From Bifidobacterium moraviense (lineage in GTDB: Bacteria; Actinomycetota; Actinomycetes; Actinomycetales; Bifidobacteriaceae), in assembly GCF_012932365.1 (NCBI RefSeq), contig NZ_JAAIIH010000001.1:1-64000 (forward strand): 64,000 nucleotides of DNA. Direction: 5' to 3'. This document shows positions 9,632-18,823 of the stretch, in pieces (position 1 is the stretch's first letter; every line of letters begins with the position of its first letter). Made by a program: the position numbers and the translations under genes. The notes under the pieces were generated by a model that had not been told where the DNA came from, searched no databases, and saw only the letters and a list, made by a program, of their open reading frames with translations.

Positions 9632-10181
9632 AGTTCCGCGGCTTGCCCAGCATGGACACGAACCGCACGCCGGGGATGTCCGCGAAGATGGAGCCGGAGA
9701 CGACCAGCTTGGACGGGCGGATGCCGGAGCCGACGTACAGCTGCGGCACGGCGAGGATGTGCTGGTCCACCAGCAGCGGCCAGTCGGCGGGCAGGCCGAT
9801 GGGGGACATGCCGCCGGACTCCATGCCGGTGGCCTCCACCGCCGCGTCGATGGGCGCGAAGCTCACCTTGGACACCTCGAGCGTGTGCTTGACCACGCCG
9901 TTGAGATCGGCGCGCGTGTCCGCCGTGACCAGCGCGGCCGCGAACTCGGGCGGCGCCTTGCGCGTCTTGTGCGTGTGCACGATCACCACGTTGCCGGTGC
10001 TTTCGAACGGGATCCCGTAGCGCGGGCACCACAGGTCCGTGTCCGACTCCTCGTCGGTGTTGAGCGTCACGCCGATGATCTTCTCCTCCGGCACGCCCGC
10101 ATCCACCAGACCCTCCAGGGCGGCGAGCACGGGCGCCGCCAGCAGGTCGGGATCATGCCAGTCCAGAATCTCCAATGCCAT
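9630..10181 (-). CDS. YbaK/EbsC-type aminoacyl-tRNA deacylase
   Basis: A 183-residue member of the YbaK/ProX fold, which hydrolyses mischarged tRNAs such as Cys- or Ala-tRNA(Pro). Supporting features are the central DTRADLNGVVKHTLEVSKVSFA segment region with the conserved Lys and the glycine-rich ESGGMSPIGLP loop typical of these editing domains. The start at 10181 (MALEIL) has GGGGAG about 10 bases upstream; an ATG 18 bases earlier lacks a ribosome site. Which tRNA it edits cannot be told. It is convergent with the PTS operon and downstream of the helicase region, on its own promoter. Confidence 0.82.
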   Translation of the reverse strand: MALEILDWHDPDLLAAPVLAALEGLVDAGVPEEKIIGVTLNTDEESDTDLWCPRYGIPFESTGNVVIVHTHKTRKAPPEFAAALVTADTRADLNGVVKHTLEVSKVSFAPIDAAVEATGMESGGMSPIGLPADWPLLVDQHILAVPQLYVGSGIRPSKLVVSGSIFADIPGVRFVSMLGKPRN

Positions 10182-10284
10182 AGTGATCACACTCCCCATT
10201 CCACGGCTTCGGCGCCAGCATAGCGGCGTGCGTCCCGTGCAACGCCGCGGATCCTATACCCGTTGGTTATGGGAGGCTATGGCG

Positions 10285-12888
10285 CTATTGTCGGTCCACC
10301 CGGTAGTCCGCGAACACCGCCTCGCCGGAGTCCTGCGTGGCGTCCAGGTCGACCGAGCCGGTGATGGCCCAGTCGTTGTCGCCGTCGGAGTCGCAGATGA
10401 TCTGGCGCACCTTCCAGATGTGCTCCCTGGTCTCCAGCGAATCGTCCAGCACGAACCATTCGCCGCCGCGCGCCTTGGCATCGGTGCTGACGTACTCGTG
10501 CTCGTCGTAGAAGTCGTCCAGCATGTCCTCCCACTCGTGCACGCCGTAGCCCCAGTCCTTGTCCAGCGCGCCCAGCGTGGTCGGGTCGTCCAGATCCATG
10601 AGTTGCACGCGACGGAACATGGCGTTCCGGACCAGCACGATGAGTCCTCGGCGATCCTCCACCACGGCGCCCTTGCGTCCCGGGGCGGCGAGGTTCGCGG
10701 CGGCCTCGGAGGCGGCCTGCGCGTCCGGGTTGCCGGCGTTCTCCCATTCGTCCACGAGGCTGGAATCGATGGAGCGCACCAGCACGCGCAGCCATGCGAT
10801 GATGTCGTCGAGCTGCTCGTCGCGCTTCTCCGGCGGCACCGTGCGTGCGAGCGAACGGTAGGCGTCCGACAGATACCGCAGCAGCGTGCCTTCGGAGCGG
10901 GCGATGTTGTAGCGGGCGATGTAGCCGGTGAAGTCGGAGGCGGTCTCCACCATGTCGCGCACCACGGACTTGGGGCTCAGCCAGTAGTCGTTGGCCCACG
11001 GCACGTCGTGGCGGTACTGCGTGAACGCCGCGTCGAGCATGTCTTCCAGCGGCTTGGGATACGTGATCTCCTGCAGACGGTCCATGCGCTCGTCGTAGTC
11101 GAGGCCGTCGGCCTTCATGTCCGCCATGGCCTTGTCCTTCGCGGCGCGTTCCTGCGCGCGCAGCACCTGCTTGGGGTCCTCGAGCGTGGCCTCCACCATG
11201 GAGATCACGTCCAGCGCGTACGTGTCCGACTCGGGGTCGAGCAGTTCCAGCGCGGCCAGCAGGAAGGGGGAGAGCGGCTGGTCGAGCGCGAAGTCCTCCG
11301 GCATGTCCATCGTCATGTAGTAGTTCCTGCCGCCGTCCGCGCGGTCCTCGGTCTCGATCACCTCGGTGTCGAACAGGGTCTGGAAGATCTCGTCGGCGCG
11401 CTGGTGCAGGTGCTCCTTCTGGTCCGGGGTCTGCGCCGAGTCGTCGATGAGCTCGTCCACGCGCCGCCGCGCGTCGCCGCCCTGCGCCACCTCGTTGAGC
11501 ACCATCGAGTGCGTGATCTTGAGGTGCGGGACCAGCGTCTCGGGCTCCGCGTCGATGAGCTTGTCGAACGTGTTCTCGTTCCACGTCACGAAGCCCTCCG
11601 GCGCCTTCTTGCGCTTGATCTTCTTGAGCTTCTTCGGGTCGCCTCCGGCCTTGGCCACGGCCTTCTGGTTCTCGATCTCGAACTCCGGGGCCTCGGCGAT
11701 CGTCAGGCCCTCGGTGTCGAAGCCCATGCGTCCGGCGCGGCCGGCGATCTGGTGGAACTCGCGGGCGCGCAGCCTGCGCATCTTCGTGCCGTCGAACTTG
11801 GTCAGGGCCGTGAGCACCACCGAATGGATGGGCACGTTGATGCCCACGCCCAGCGTGTCCGTGCCGCAGATGACGGGCAGCAGCCCCTGCTGGGCGAGCT
11901 GCTCCACGAGCCTGCGGTAGCGCGGCAGCATGCCCGCGTGGTGGATGCCCACGCCGGTCCTCAGGAGCCTCTGGAGGATCTTGCCGAACGCGGTGGTGAA
12001 CTTCACTCCTCTGATCGCCTCGGCGATGGCCTGGCGCTGCTCCTTGCTGGACACGCCCGTGGAGGCGAGCGCCTGCGCGGTCTCCAGCGCCGCGTCCTGC
12101 GAGAAGTGGACCACGTAGATCGGCGTCTCGCCGCGGTTGAATGCCAGCTCCACGGTCCGCTCCAGCGGGTCGAGCGTGTACTCGTAGCTCAGCGGCACCG
12201 GGCGCGGCGCGTTGTCGATGACGTCCACGTCCGGGGTGTCGTTCAGGTCGGCGAGCTTGTCCGCGATGGCATCCACGTTGCCCAGCGTGGCGCTCATGAG
12301 CAGGAACTGGGTCTGGGGGAGCGTGAGCAGCGGCACCTGCCACGCCCAGCCGCGCTCCGGGTCGCCGTAGTAGTGGAACTCGTCCATGGCCACGAGTCCC
12401 ACGTCCGCGTGCACGCCCTCGCGCAGCGCCTGGTTGGCGAGGATCTCCGCGGTGCAGCAGATGATCGGCGCATCCGCGTTGATGCGGCTGTCTCCGGTGA
12501 TCATGCCCACGTTGTCGCGGCCGAACGCCTCCACGAGATCGAAGAACTTCTCCGAGACGAGCGCCTTGATGGGCGCGGTGTAGTACGATCGTCGTCCCGT
12601 GCACAGCGCCGCGAAGTGCATGCCCAGCGCCACCAGCGACTTGCCGGAGCCGGTGGGCGTGCTCAGGATCACATGATCGCCGGCGAGGATGTCCATGATG
12701 GCCTCCTCCTGGTGAGGCCACGGCTCCACGCCCTTGACGCGCGTCACCCAGTCGAAGAAGCGCTCGTAGATCTCGTCGGCGTCGATGTTGCGCGGCCCGT
12801 CGTCCCAGCTCGGCGCCAGCGCGCCCAGCGAGCCGTACGTCCTGTCCCGTCCTTCGGCCTGCGTCGTGTTCCCGTTGCTTTCGATCAT
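10285..12888 (-). CDS. DEAD/DEAH-box RNA helicase with DUF3516 C-terminal domain
   Basis: An 867-residue superfamily 2 helicase of actinobacterial type. Motif I TPTGSGKS is at residues 77-84, motif II is DEFH (169-172), motif III is SAT, and motif VI is QIAGRAGRMG. The layout is Ski2-like. The C-terminal half beyond about residue 480 contains the long helical region annotated as DUF3516. The probable role is RNA unwinding or turnover; the substrate is unknown. No Shine-Dalgarno precedes the ATG at 12888; a TAGACT box six bases upstream suggests a leaderless mRNA. The gene is divergent from rarA, with only 85 bases between. Confidence 0.85.
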   Translation of the reverse strand: MIESNGNTTQAEGRDRTYGSLGALAPSWDDGPRNIDADEIYERFFDWVTRVKGVEPWPHQEEAIMDILAGDHVILSTPTGSGKSLVALGMHFAALCTGRRSYYTAPIKALVSEKFFDLVEAFGRDNVGMITGDSRINADAPIICCTAEILANQALREGVHADVGLVAMDEFHYYGDPERGWAWQVPLLTLPQTQFLLMSATLGNVDAIADKLADLNDTPDVDVIDNAPRPVPLSYEYTLDPLERTVELAFNRGETPIYVVHFSQDAALETAQALASTGVSSKEQRQAIAEAIRGVKFTTAFGKILQRLLRTGVGIHHAGMLPRYRRLVEQLAQQGLLPVICGTDTLGVGINVPIHSVVLTALTKFDGTKMRRLRAREFHQIAGRAGRMGFDTEGLTIAEAPEFEIENQKAVAKAGGDPKKLKKIKRKKAPEGFVTWNENTFDKLIDAEPETLVPHLKITHSMVLNEVAQGGDARRRVDELIDDSAQTPDQKEHLHQRADEIFQTLFDTEVIETEDRADGGRNYYMTMDMPEDFALDQPLSPFLLAALELLDPESDTYALDVISMVEATLEDPKQVLRAQERAAKDKAMADMKADGLDYDERMDRLQEITYPKPLEDMLDAAFTQYRHDVPWANDYWLSPKSVVRDMVETASDFTGYIARYNIARSEGTLLRYLSDAYRSLARTVPPEKRDEQLDDIIAWLRVLVRSIDSSLVDEWENAGNPDAQAASEAAANLAAPGRKGAVVEDRRGLIVLVRNAMFRRVQLMDLDDPTTLGALDKDWGYGVHEWEDMLDDFYDEHEYVSTDAKARGGEWFVLDDSLETREHIWKVRQIICDSDGDNDWAITGSVDLDATQDSGEAVFADYRVDRQ

Positions 12889-12894
12889 GATGCC

Positions 12895-12900
12895 AGTCTA
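12895..12900 (-). promoter_or_regulatory. -10 box of the leaderless helicase gene
   Basis: On the minus strand TAGACT lies six bases before the ATG at 12888, with no ribosome site between. This spacing would put transcription start at the start codon. Confidence 0.45.
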
Positions 12901-12960
12901 GCGACGGGGACGCCTGTCCGGCCGTCCCGGCGAGTCGAACGCTTGTTCGAGCCCTTGCGC

Positions 12961-12966
12961 TACGAT
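12961..12966 (+). promoter_or_regulatory. -10 box of leaderless rarA
   Basis: TACGAT is followed by exactly seven bases and then the ATG at 12974. No Shine-Dalgarno is present. This fits a leaderless transcript and decides between two possible ATG starts. Confidence 0.45.
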
Positions 12967-12973
12967 GGCTGGC

Positions 12974-14503
12974 ATGGATGAGCAGGATCTGTTCGGCGCC
13001 GCGGATGCGCCCGAGGACGTGACGAGGCCCCTGGCCGTGCGCATGCGGCCCTCCACCGTGGACGAGGTGGTGGGCCAGTCGCATGTGCTGGGCCCGGGCT
13101 CGCCGCTGCGGCGTCTGGCCAATCCGGCGTCGCGCGGGTCGCTCACGGCTCCGAGCTCCATCATCCTGTTCGGGCCTCCCGGCGTGGGCAAGACCACGCT
13201 GGCGTACATCGTGGCCAGGCAGTCCGGGCGCGTGTTCGAAGAGCTTTCCGCCGTCACCTCCGGCGTCAGGGACGTGCGCGACGTGCTCGCCCGCGCCCGG
13301 CAGCGGCTGGTCGCCGAAGGCCGGGAGACCGTGCTGTTCATCGACGAGGTGCATCGTTTCTCCAAGTCGCAGCAGGATGCGCTGCTGCCCAGCGTGGAGA
13401 ACCGGGACGTCACGTTCATCGGCGCCACCACGGAGAACCCCAGCTTCTCCGTCATCAAGCCGCTGTTGTCGCGCTCGGTCGTCGTCAAGCTCGAATCGCT
13501 GAGCCCCGAGGATCTGCGCACGCTCGTCGAACGGGCGCTCGCGAGCCCGCGCGGGCTCAAGGGCGAGGTGAAGGCGTCGGACGAGGCGATCGACGAGATC
13601 GTCCGCATGGCCGGCGGCGACGCGCGCAAGACGCTGACGATCCTCGAGGCCGCGGCCGGCGCCGTCACCGGAGACAAGGAGCGCGCCAAGGGCGCCCGCA
13701 GGCCCATCATCACGCCCGACGTGGTGGGGCAGGTCATGGACGTGGCCACGGTGCGCTACGACAAGGCGGGCGACGACCACTACGACGTCATCTCCGCGTT
13801 CATCAAGTCGATGCGCGGATCGGACCCGGACGCCGCGCTGCACTGGCTGGCGCGCATGATCCGCGCGGGGGAAGACCCGCGCTTCATCGCCCGGCGCATC
13901 ATGATCGCCGCCGCCGAGGAGGTCGGCATGGCCGCCCCGCAGGTGCTGCAGGTCACGGTCGCCGCCGCGCAGGCCGTGGCCATGGTCGGCATGCCGGAAG
14001 GCCGGCTCATCCTCGCCGAGGCGACGCTCGCCGTGGCCACCGCGCCGAAGTCCAACGCCAGCTACATGGCCATCAATCAGGCGCTCGCGGACGTGGACGC
14101 CGGCAACATCGGGCAGGTGCCCATGCATCTGCGCAACGCGCCCACCGCGCTGATGAAGAGCTGGGGCAACCACGAGGGCTACCGGTACGCGCACGACTGG
14201 CCGGGGGCCGTGGCGCCGCAGCAGTACATGCCGGACGAGCTCGTGGGACGCGAGTACTACCATCCCAACGACCGCGGCTACGAGCACGAGATCGGGCCGC
14301 GGCTGGAGCGCATCCGCTCGATCCTGCATCGGGAGACGCCGCGCGGCGCGGAAAGGTCACGGTCCGGTTCGGGAAATCCGCAGCCCGATGCGGAGGAGTC
14401 GCGGTCCGACCGGGCACGGCGGGACTCCGGCCGTCCCGACGGCGGCGCGGGCGATGCGTCCGTCATCGGCGATGCATCAGGCGCGCCCGACGCGGACGCC
14501 TGA
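12974..14503 (+). CDS. rarA: Replication-associated recombination protein A, AAA+ ATPase (MgsA/RarA)
   Basis: Clamp-loader-like AAA+ ATPase acting at stalled replication forks. The 509-residue protein has Walker A GPPGVGKT at 67-74, Walker B LFIDEVHRF, sensor 1 GATTENPSF and the C-terminal MgsA tetramerisation region with EVGMAAPQVL and HEGYRYAHDW. The last 55 residues are a low-complexity Arg/Ser/Asp/Gly tail not found in shorter homologues. The start at 12974 is preferred over 12965 because the earlier ATG overlaps the -10 box of a leaderless promoter. Divergent from the helicase gene. Confidence 0.92.
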   Translation: MDEQDLFGAADAPEDVTRPLAVRMRPSTVDEVVGQSHVLGPGSPLRRLANPASRGSLTAPSSIILFGPPGVGKTTLAYIVARQSGRVFEELSAVTSGVRDVRDVLARARQRLVAEGRETVLFIDEVHRFSKSQQDALLPSVENRDVTFIGATTENPSFSVIKPLLSRSVVVKLESLSPEDLRTLVERALASPRGLKGEVKASDEAIDEIVRMAGGDARKTLTILEAAAGAVTGDKERAKGARRPIITPDVVGQVMDVATVRYDKAGDDHYDVISAFIKSMRGSDPDAALHWLARMIRAGEDPRFIARRIMIAAAEEVGMAAPQVLQVTVAAAQAVAMVGMPEGRLILAEATLAVATAPKSNASYMAINQALADVDAGNIGQVPMHLRNAPTALMKSWGNHEGYRYAHDWPGAVAPQQYMPDELVGREYYHPNDRGYEHEIGPRLERIRSILHRETPRGAERSRSGSGNPQPDAEESRSDRARRDSGRPDGGAGDASVIGDASGAPDADA

Positions 14504-14623
14504 CGCCTGACGCCGCGGCGCCCGCCCGCGCCGGTGCTAGAGTGTGATGCGGCCATCCGGCCGGCTGGCAAGCCTCATATTCCACGATGTCCTTCCATCC
14601 CAACCAACGTCATGAGGTGAACC

Positions 14624-16138
14624 TTGGCTCAGTCCGCAGCGCCCGTGCAGTCCGCAGATCCCGTGCAGTCCGATCCCGATCGCATTCCCGGCCGGCTCGT
14701 CGGCGCGATCGTCGCCGTCGGCTCGCTGGCCTTCATCGGCATCCTCACCGAGACGGTGATGACCGTCCTGTTCCCGCAGCTCATGGTCGAGTTCGGCGTC
14801 GACACCGCCACCGTGCAGTGGATCACGACGATCTACCTGCTCGCCGTTGCCGCCACCATGCCGGTCTCCTCGTTCCTCAAGCGGCGCTTCCGGCTCAGGC
14901 CGCTGTTCGTCGCCGCAGTGGCGCTCGCCGTCCTCGGCTCGCTCATCATGATCGTCGCGCACGCGTTCGCGCTGCTCATCGTCGCGCGCATCATCCAGGG
15001 CGTCGGCTCCGGCATCGCCACGCCGCTCATGGTCAACATCATCCTCGAGCAGTCGCCGCGGAGCAAGATCGGCCGGCTCATGGGCGTGGGATCCCTGGTC
15101 ATCACCGTGGCGCCGGCCATCGGCCCCACGGTCGGCGGCGCCGTGACCAGCGTGCTGCCGTGGCGCGCGATCTTCGTGGCCGCCGTGCCGCTCATCCTCG
15201 CGGCGCTGGTCATCGGCCTGTGCTGCATCGAGCAGAAGTCGCCCACCGAGGACGCCTATCTCGATCCGCTGCAGCTGGTCGCCGTGGTGCTGGCGCTCTC
15301 CGGCATGATCCTCGCGCTCAACCAGGCCGGCGTGGCCGCGTCCGCGTGGCTGTCCGGGACGTCGGCCGCGGTTCCCGCCTGCGTCGCGGCGGCGGGACTC
15401 GTCGTGGGCGTCGGGTCGCTGGCCGCGTTCTGCCTGCTCACGCGACGCTCGTTCTCCCCGCTGCTGCGGCTCGGGATACTGCGGGACCCCGTCGTGCTGC
15501 TGCACTGGATCGAATACCTCATCATGCCGATCGTGGGCATCGGATTCGGCTACGTCGTCACCAACGTGGCCCAGCTCGCCCTGGGCGTCGACGCCTTCCT
15601 CGCCGGCGCGCTGGTGCTGCCGGGCGCGCTGATCGGCGCGGTGTGCGCGCCGCTCGGCGGCTGGCTGTACGACCGGTTCGGCGCGGTGCGGCCCATCCTG
15701 GTCCCGCTGTCCGTGGCCACGCTGGGGCCGGTGCTGCTGTGCGCGTTCGCCATGCGTCTGACCCCGGCGCTGCTCGCCGGGTTCTACTTCGTCTTCGGCT
15801 TCTTCTACGCGCTGGGGAACCCGAACGTCATGACCAGCGCGCTGAGCCGGATCCCGCGCGAGTTCACGCCGGACGGCAACGCCATCTTCAACACGGGCCT
15901 CCAGTTCGGCGGCGCCGTGGGCACCGCGCTGTTCTCCACGATCCTCGCCGTGGCGCAGGCGCAGGCCGCCGCCGCGGGGTTCGGCGAGGGCAGCGAACGG
16001 TTCGCCCTCGCCACGGCCCGCGGAGGGCAGTGGACCTTCGCGGTCATGACGGCCATCTGCGTGTGCGGCCTGGTCTGCATGGCCGCGGCGTTCCGCATCG
16101 TCGCGCGACGCGCGGCGGCGTCCGAAGTCGGACAGTGA
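14624..16138 (+). CDS. MFS multidrug-type exporter, DHA2 (EmrB/QacA) family
   Basis: A 504-residue membrane transporter with about 14 hydrophobic segments, typical of proton-driven drug exporters with 14 helices. The DHA2 motif region RIIQGVGSG in helix 4 and the GPTVGGAV motif C in helix 5 mark an antiporter. The initiation codon appears to be TTG at 14624, with GAGGTG at 14614-14619 and no better ATG. The substrate is unknown. A TAGAGT box near 14539 could be the -10 of its promoter. No local regulator accompanies it. Confidence 0.85.
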   Translation: MAQSAAPVQSADPVQSDPDRIPGRLVGAIVAVGSLAFIGILTETVMTVLFPQLMVEFGVDTATVQWITTIYLLAVAATMPVSSFLKRRFRLRPLFVAAVALAVLGSLIMIVAHAFALLIVARIIQGVGSGIATPLMVNIILEQSPRSKIGRLMGVGSLVITVAPAIGPTVGGAVTSVLPWRAIFVAAVPLILAALVIGLCCIEQKSPTEDAYLDPLQLVAVVLALSGMILALNQAGVAASAWLSGTSAAVPACVAAAGLVVGVGSLAAFCLLTRRSFSPLLRLGILRDPVVLLHWIEYLIMPIVGIGFGYVVTNVAQLALGVDAFLAGALVLPGALIGAVCAPLGGWLYDRFGAVRPILVPLSVATLGPVLLCAFAMRLTPALLAGFYFVFGFFYALGNPNVMTSALSRIPREFTPDGNAIFNTGLQFGGAVGTALFSTILAVAQAQAAAAGFGEGSERFALATARGGQWTFAVMTAICVCGLVCMAAAFRIVARRAAASEVGQ

Positions 16139-16257
16139 CGCTAGGTTGTTGCACTTGCGTGCCGGGCGACGGATGCCCGTGCGACGCGGTCCGGGACGGT
16201 GCGGAGGCCCGGCCCGGAGTCAAGGAACAACCACACCAAGGAGGATCAGGGATACCG

Positions 16258-16785
16258 ATGAGCGAACCGAACACCGAGAACACCAAGGACGTCAAGGCGG
16301 CCGAGACCAAGGGCGGCGCATCCGGCGGCCGCGGCAAGGTCTTCGCGCTCGCCGTGGCGATCGTCATCGTCGTCGTGCTCGTCGTGGCCGGCGTGCTCGT
16401 CTACGTGAACGGCCGCAGGACCTCGGCGTCGACCGCAGCCAAGTCGACGGTCACCGCCGCGCAGTGCGAGGCCAACGTCAAGGCCATGAGCGCCCACGCC
16501 GCCACGCTGCAGACCACCATCGAGTCCGCCAAGGAAATGAGCTCCATCACCGCCGACGAGGTGGCCGACCCGAGCGTCCTCACCGATCTGGCAGACACCC
16601 TCAAGGCCGCCGAGGCCGTGGACGTCAGCGAGCCCGCCTGCCCGGCGGACGGCGACGCCGAGGCGCTGAAGACCGCCGTGGACGGGATCCGCGCCAAGAG
16701 CGACAAGATCCGCCAGTCCGCCAACGGCCTGGACGCGGCCATGAAGGTCGTCACCGCCTCCCAGAAGGCCAAGGCCGGCAACTGA
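16258..16785 (+). CDS. Uncharacterised single-pass membrane protein with two extracytoplasmic cysteines
   Basis: Not recognised. The 175 residues consist of a hydrophilic N terminus (1-26), one strongly hydrophobic helix (about 28-50), and a helical Ala/Lys/Asp-rich domain outside the cell. Only two cysteines are present, Cys70 and Cys128, spaced as for a disulfide. An AAGGAGG site lies 13 bases before the ATG, a long spacing. Topology (N-in) is inferred from the charge distribution. The gene follows the MFS exporter on the same strand after 119 bases and precedes two further unknown genes. Confidence 0.72.
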   Translation: MSEPNTENTKDVKAAETKGGASGGRGKVFALAVAIVIVVVLVVAGVLVYVNGRRTSASTAAKSTVTAAQCEANVKAMSAHAATLQTTIESAKEMSSITADEVADPSVLTDLADTLKAAEAVDVSEPACPADGDAEALKTAVDGIRAKSDKIRQSANGLDAAMKVVTASQKAKAGN

Positions 16786-16951
16786 CGCCAACCGGCCGGC
16801 GGCTGATCGTCGACCGGCCCGACGCCGAGACCGACTGGCATCCGACCGGGCACGCCGCATCCGCGCATGCGGCGTGCCCGGTCCCGCATTCCGGGCGGGG
16901 ACGTGATCCGGCCCGCATGGGACCATGGGGCGCAGGACGAGGAGGAACGAC

Positions 16952-18070
16952 ATGGAGCACGGAGCCGAACGAGGAGCGGAGTGGCGCGGGTATCCCCGTC
17001 CCGAGGCGGACGAGCTGCGCGAGTACATCGTCGACCGCTGGTTCGTCGAGGGAGGACTGGGCGGCCCGACCTTCCTGTGGCAGCGAGACGTGGAGACCGA
17101 ATCCCGCGACCGCGAACGCCTGCTCCTGCCCGGGGGCGTGATGCCCCGCAACGTCGGCTTCGCCATCGCGGTGGAGCCGCTGAAGTGGTACTACCAGACC
17201 GTCACCGGCATCGACATGTCGCGCGACGAATCCGAGGACGCCACGGTGGACCTGACGTCGATGCCGACGTTCTCCGTGGACTCCGAGGCGCTTTCCGGCG
17301 TGCGTGCCGTGGCCGGCAACGCGCTGATGTCGTCCGACTACCTGCCGGCGCTGGACAATCTCACGATGCTCATCGAGCAGACCGTCATGTTCCTCGGCCA
17401 CGTGCCGGACCGCGACGGCGAGGGCGAGGACTTCCTCGACACGCTGCTGTGGCAGATGCGCGTCTACATGGACGTCGTGGCGCGCAACGCCGATCCCGTC
17501 GTGGGCGAGCGGGCGCTCGACGCCGTCTCCGCCCTGACGGCGACGCGGCCGCTGCGGCGCAGACCGCCCGCGCTCATCGAGGTGCTGGCCTCCTGCCTGT
17601 CGTTCGCCCGATGGGACGACACGCGCGTGCTCGCCTACGGTACGCTCGACCGGGCGCTCGCCGCGATCCGCGCCGAGGACTGCGGCGACGATTTCGCGCT
17701 GATCCACATGCTGATGGACTTCCTGCGCCACGACCTGCTGCGCGTGGCCGGCGATGACGAGGCCGCCGACGGGTTTCTGGCCGAGCATCTGGCCCAGGGG
17801 CCGTTCGCCGAGGCATACGCCTCGCAGCTGTTCGCGAAGGGACGCTACGAGGAGCTCCTCGACGTGATCCGCACGGTGTGCATGGACGACGCCCATCCGG
17901 ACGACCACGAGTGCGACATGCTGCCCGGAGACGTGTTCCCCCACGGCTGGGGCACCTTCCTCGAGGCGACGTATCAGGCCGTGGGCGACGTCGAGGCGCT
18001 GCGTGCGCTCTACCGGCGCCGCGACGGGATGGGCGACGGCCGTGCGGGCGACGCCGGAACGGAGTCGTGA
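16952..18070 (+). CDS. Conserved hypothetical protein, 372 residues
   Basis: Not recognised. A soluble acidic protein with no signal peptide or membrane helix; the C-terminal half is helical and repeat-like (alternating Leu/Ala/Asp-rich segments such as YEELLDVIRTV), as in helical-repeat scaffolds. The start at 16952 has GGAGGAAC 7 bases upstream; an upstream ATG (16925) lacks a site. It lies between the membrane-anchored protein and a HAD phosphatase on the same strand, so the three may form a unit. No function is proposed. Confidence 0.68.
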   Translation: MEHGAERGAEWRGYPRPEADELREYIVDRWFVEGGLGGPTFLWQRDVETESRDRERLLLPGGVMPRNVGFAIAVEPLKWYYQTVTGIDMSRDESEDATVDLTSMPTFSVDSEALSGVRAVAGNALMSSDYLPALDNLTMLIEQTVMFLGHVPDRDGEGEDFLDTLLWQMRVYMDVVARNADPVVGERALDAVSALTATRPLRRRPPALIEVLASCLSFARWDDTRVLAYGTLDRALAAIRAEDCGDDFALIHMLMDFLRHDLLRVAGDDEAADGFLAEHLAQGPFAEAYASQLFAKGRYEELLDVIRTVCMDDAHPDDHECDMLPGDVFPHGWGTFLEATYQAVGDVEALRALYRRRDGMGDGRAGDAGTES

Positions 18071-18189
18071 CGTCACCGGAGCCGCGCGTCCCGGCGCGAC
18101 GGCGGGGCGACGGTGGTGTTATGGTACGCAGTGGCCGCGCGGCGGGCGCGGCATCGGACGAGGACGGAAGGGCCGGAAAGGAGAGGGCG

Positions 18190-18768
18190 ATGCGCGTGGT
18201 GGACTTCGACGGCACCGTGTACCGCGGCGAAAGCCTGTTCGACTTCTATCTGTACACCGCCAGACGCTACCCCAAGGTGCTCGGATGCCTCGCCCCGGTG
18301 CTGCGCCACGCGATCGACTACAAGCTCAACCGGGCGTCGCTCGAGCAGCTCGAACCCGCCATCGCCGCCGTGGGACGCCGGTACATGGACGCGCTGTCCT
18401 CCATCCCCGGCACGGACGTGGCCGAGCTGGTGAACGACTACTGGGACCGCAACATCCACCGCATCAAGGACTGGTACGAGCCGCGCCCCGACGACGTGGT
18501 GCTCACCGCGTCGTTCGACGTCATCGTGTCCGAGGCGTGCCGCAGGCTCGGCGTGGGCACCTGCATCGCGTCCGTGGTGGACATGGGCACCCACGAGCTC
18601 ACCTGGCTCAACTTCGGCGACAACAAGCGCAGGAGGCTGCTGCAGGTGCTGGGCGACGACGTGCGCGTGGACGAGTTCTACACCGACGCCCTGTACGACC
18701 GGCCGATGATCGACATGGCCGAGCACGCCTTCCTGGTCCGGGGGGAGCGGGTCGTCCCCGTCAAGTGA
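18190..18768 (+). CDS. HAD-superfamily phosphatase (SerB/HAD-IB-like)
   Basis: A 192-residue hydrolase. Motif I is DFDGTVY at the very N terminus (nucleophile Asp5, acid/base Asp7), motif II is TAS near residue 101, and a GDNK segment near 148 matches motif III/IV. The size and helical cap fit the HAD-IB group (phosphoserine-phosphatase-like). The start was chosen from AAGGAG at 18179-18184 region, and because motif I begins within five residues. Substrate unknown. It follows the hypothetical protein after 119 bases. Confidence 0.75.
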   Translation: MRVVDFDGTVYRGESLFDFYLYTARRYPKVLGCLAPVLRHAIDYKLNRASLEQLEPAIAAVGRRYMDALSSIPGTDVAELVNDYWDRNIHRIKDWYEPRPDDVVLTASFDVIVSEACRRLGVGTCIASVVDMGTHELTWLNFGDNKRRRLLQVLGDDVRVDEFYTDALYDRPMIDMAEHAFLVRGERVVPVK

Positions 18769-18823
18769 CGTCGGCGCCGGGCCCGACGCCGCTTGTCTGG
18801 TTCGCCGGATAGAACTGCAAACC

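Noticed and set aside
10277-14329. A 1350-codon minus-strand frame across the helicase and rarA
   Set aside because: Antisense or out-of-frame to two well-supported genes, and rich in Arg/Gly/Ala/His runs typical of shadow frames.
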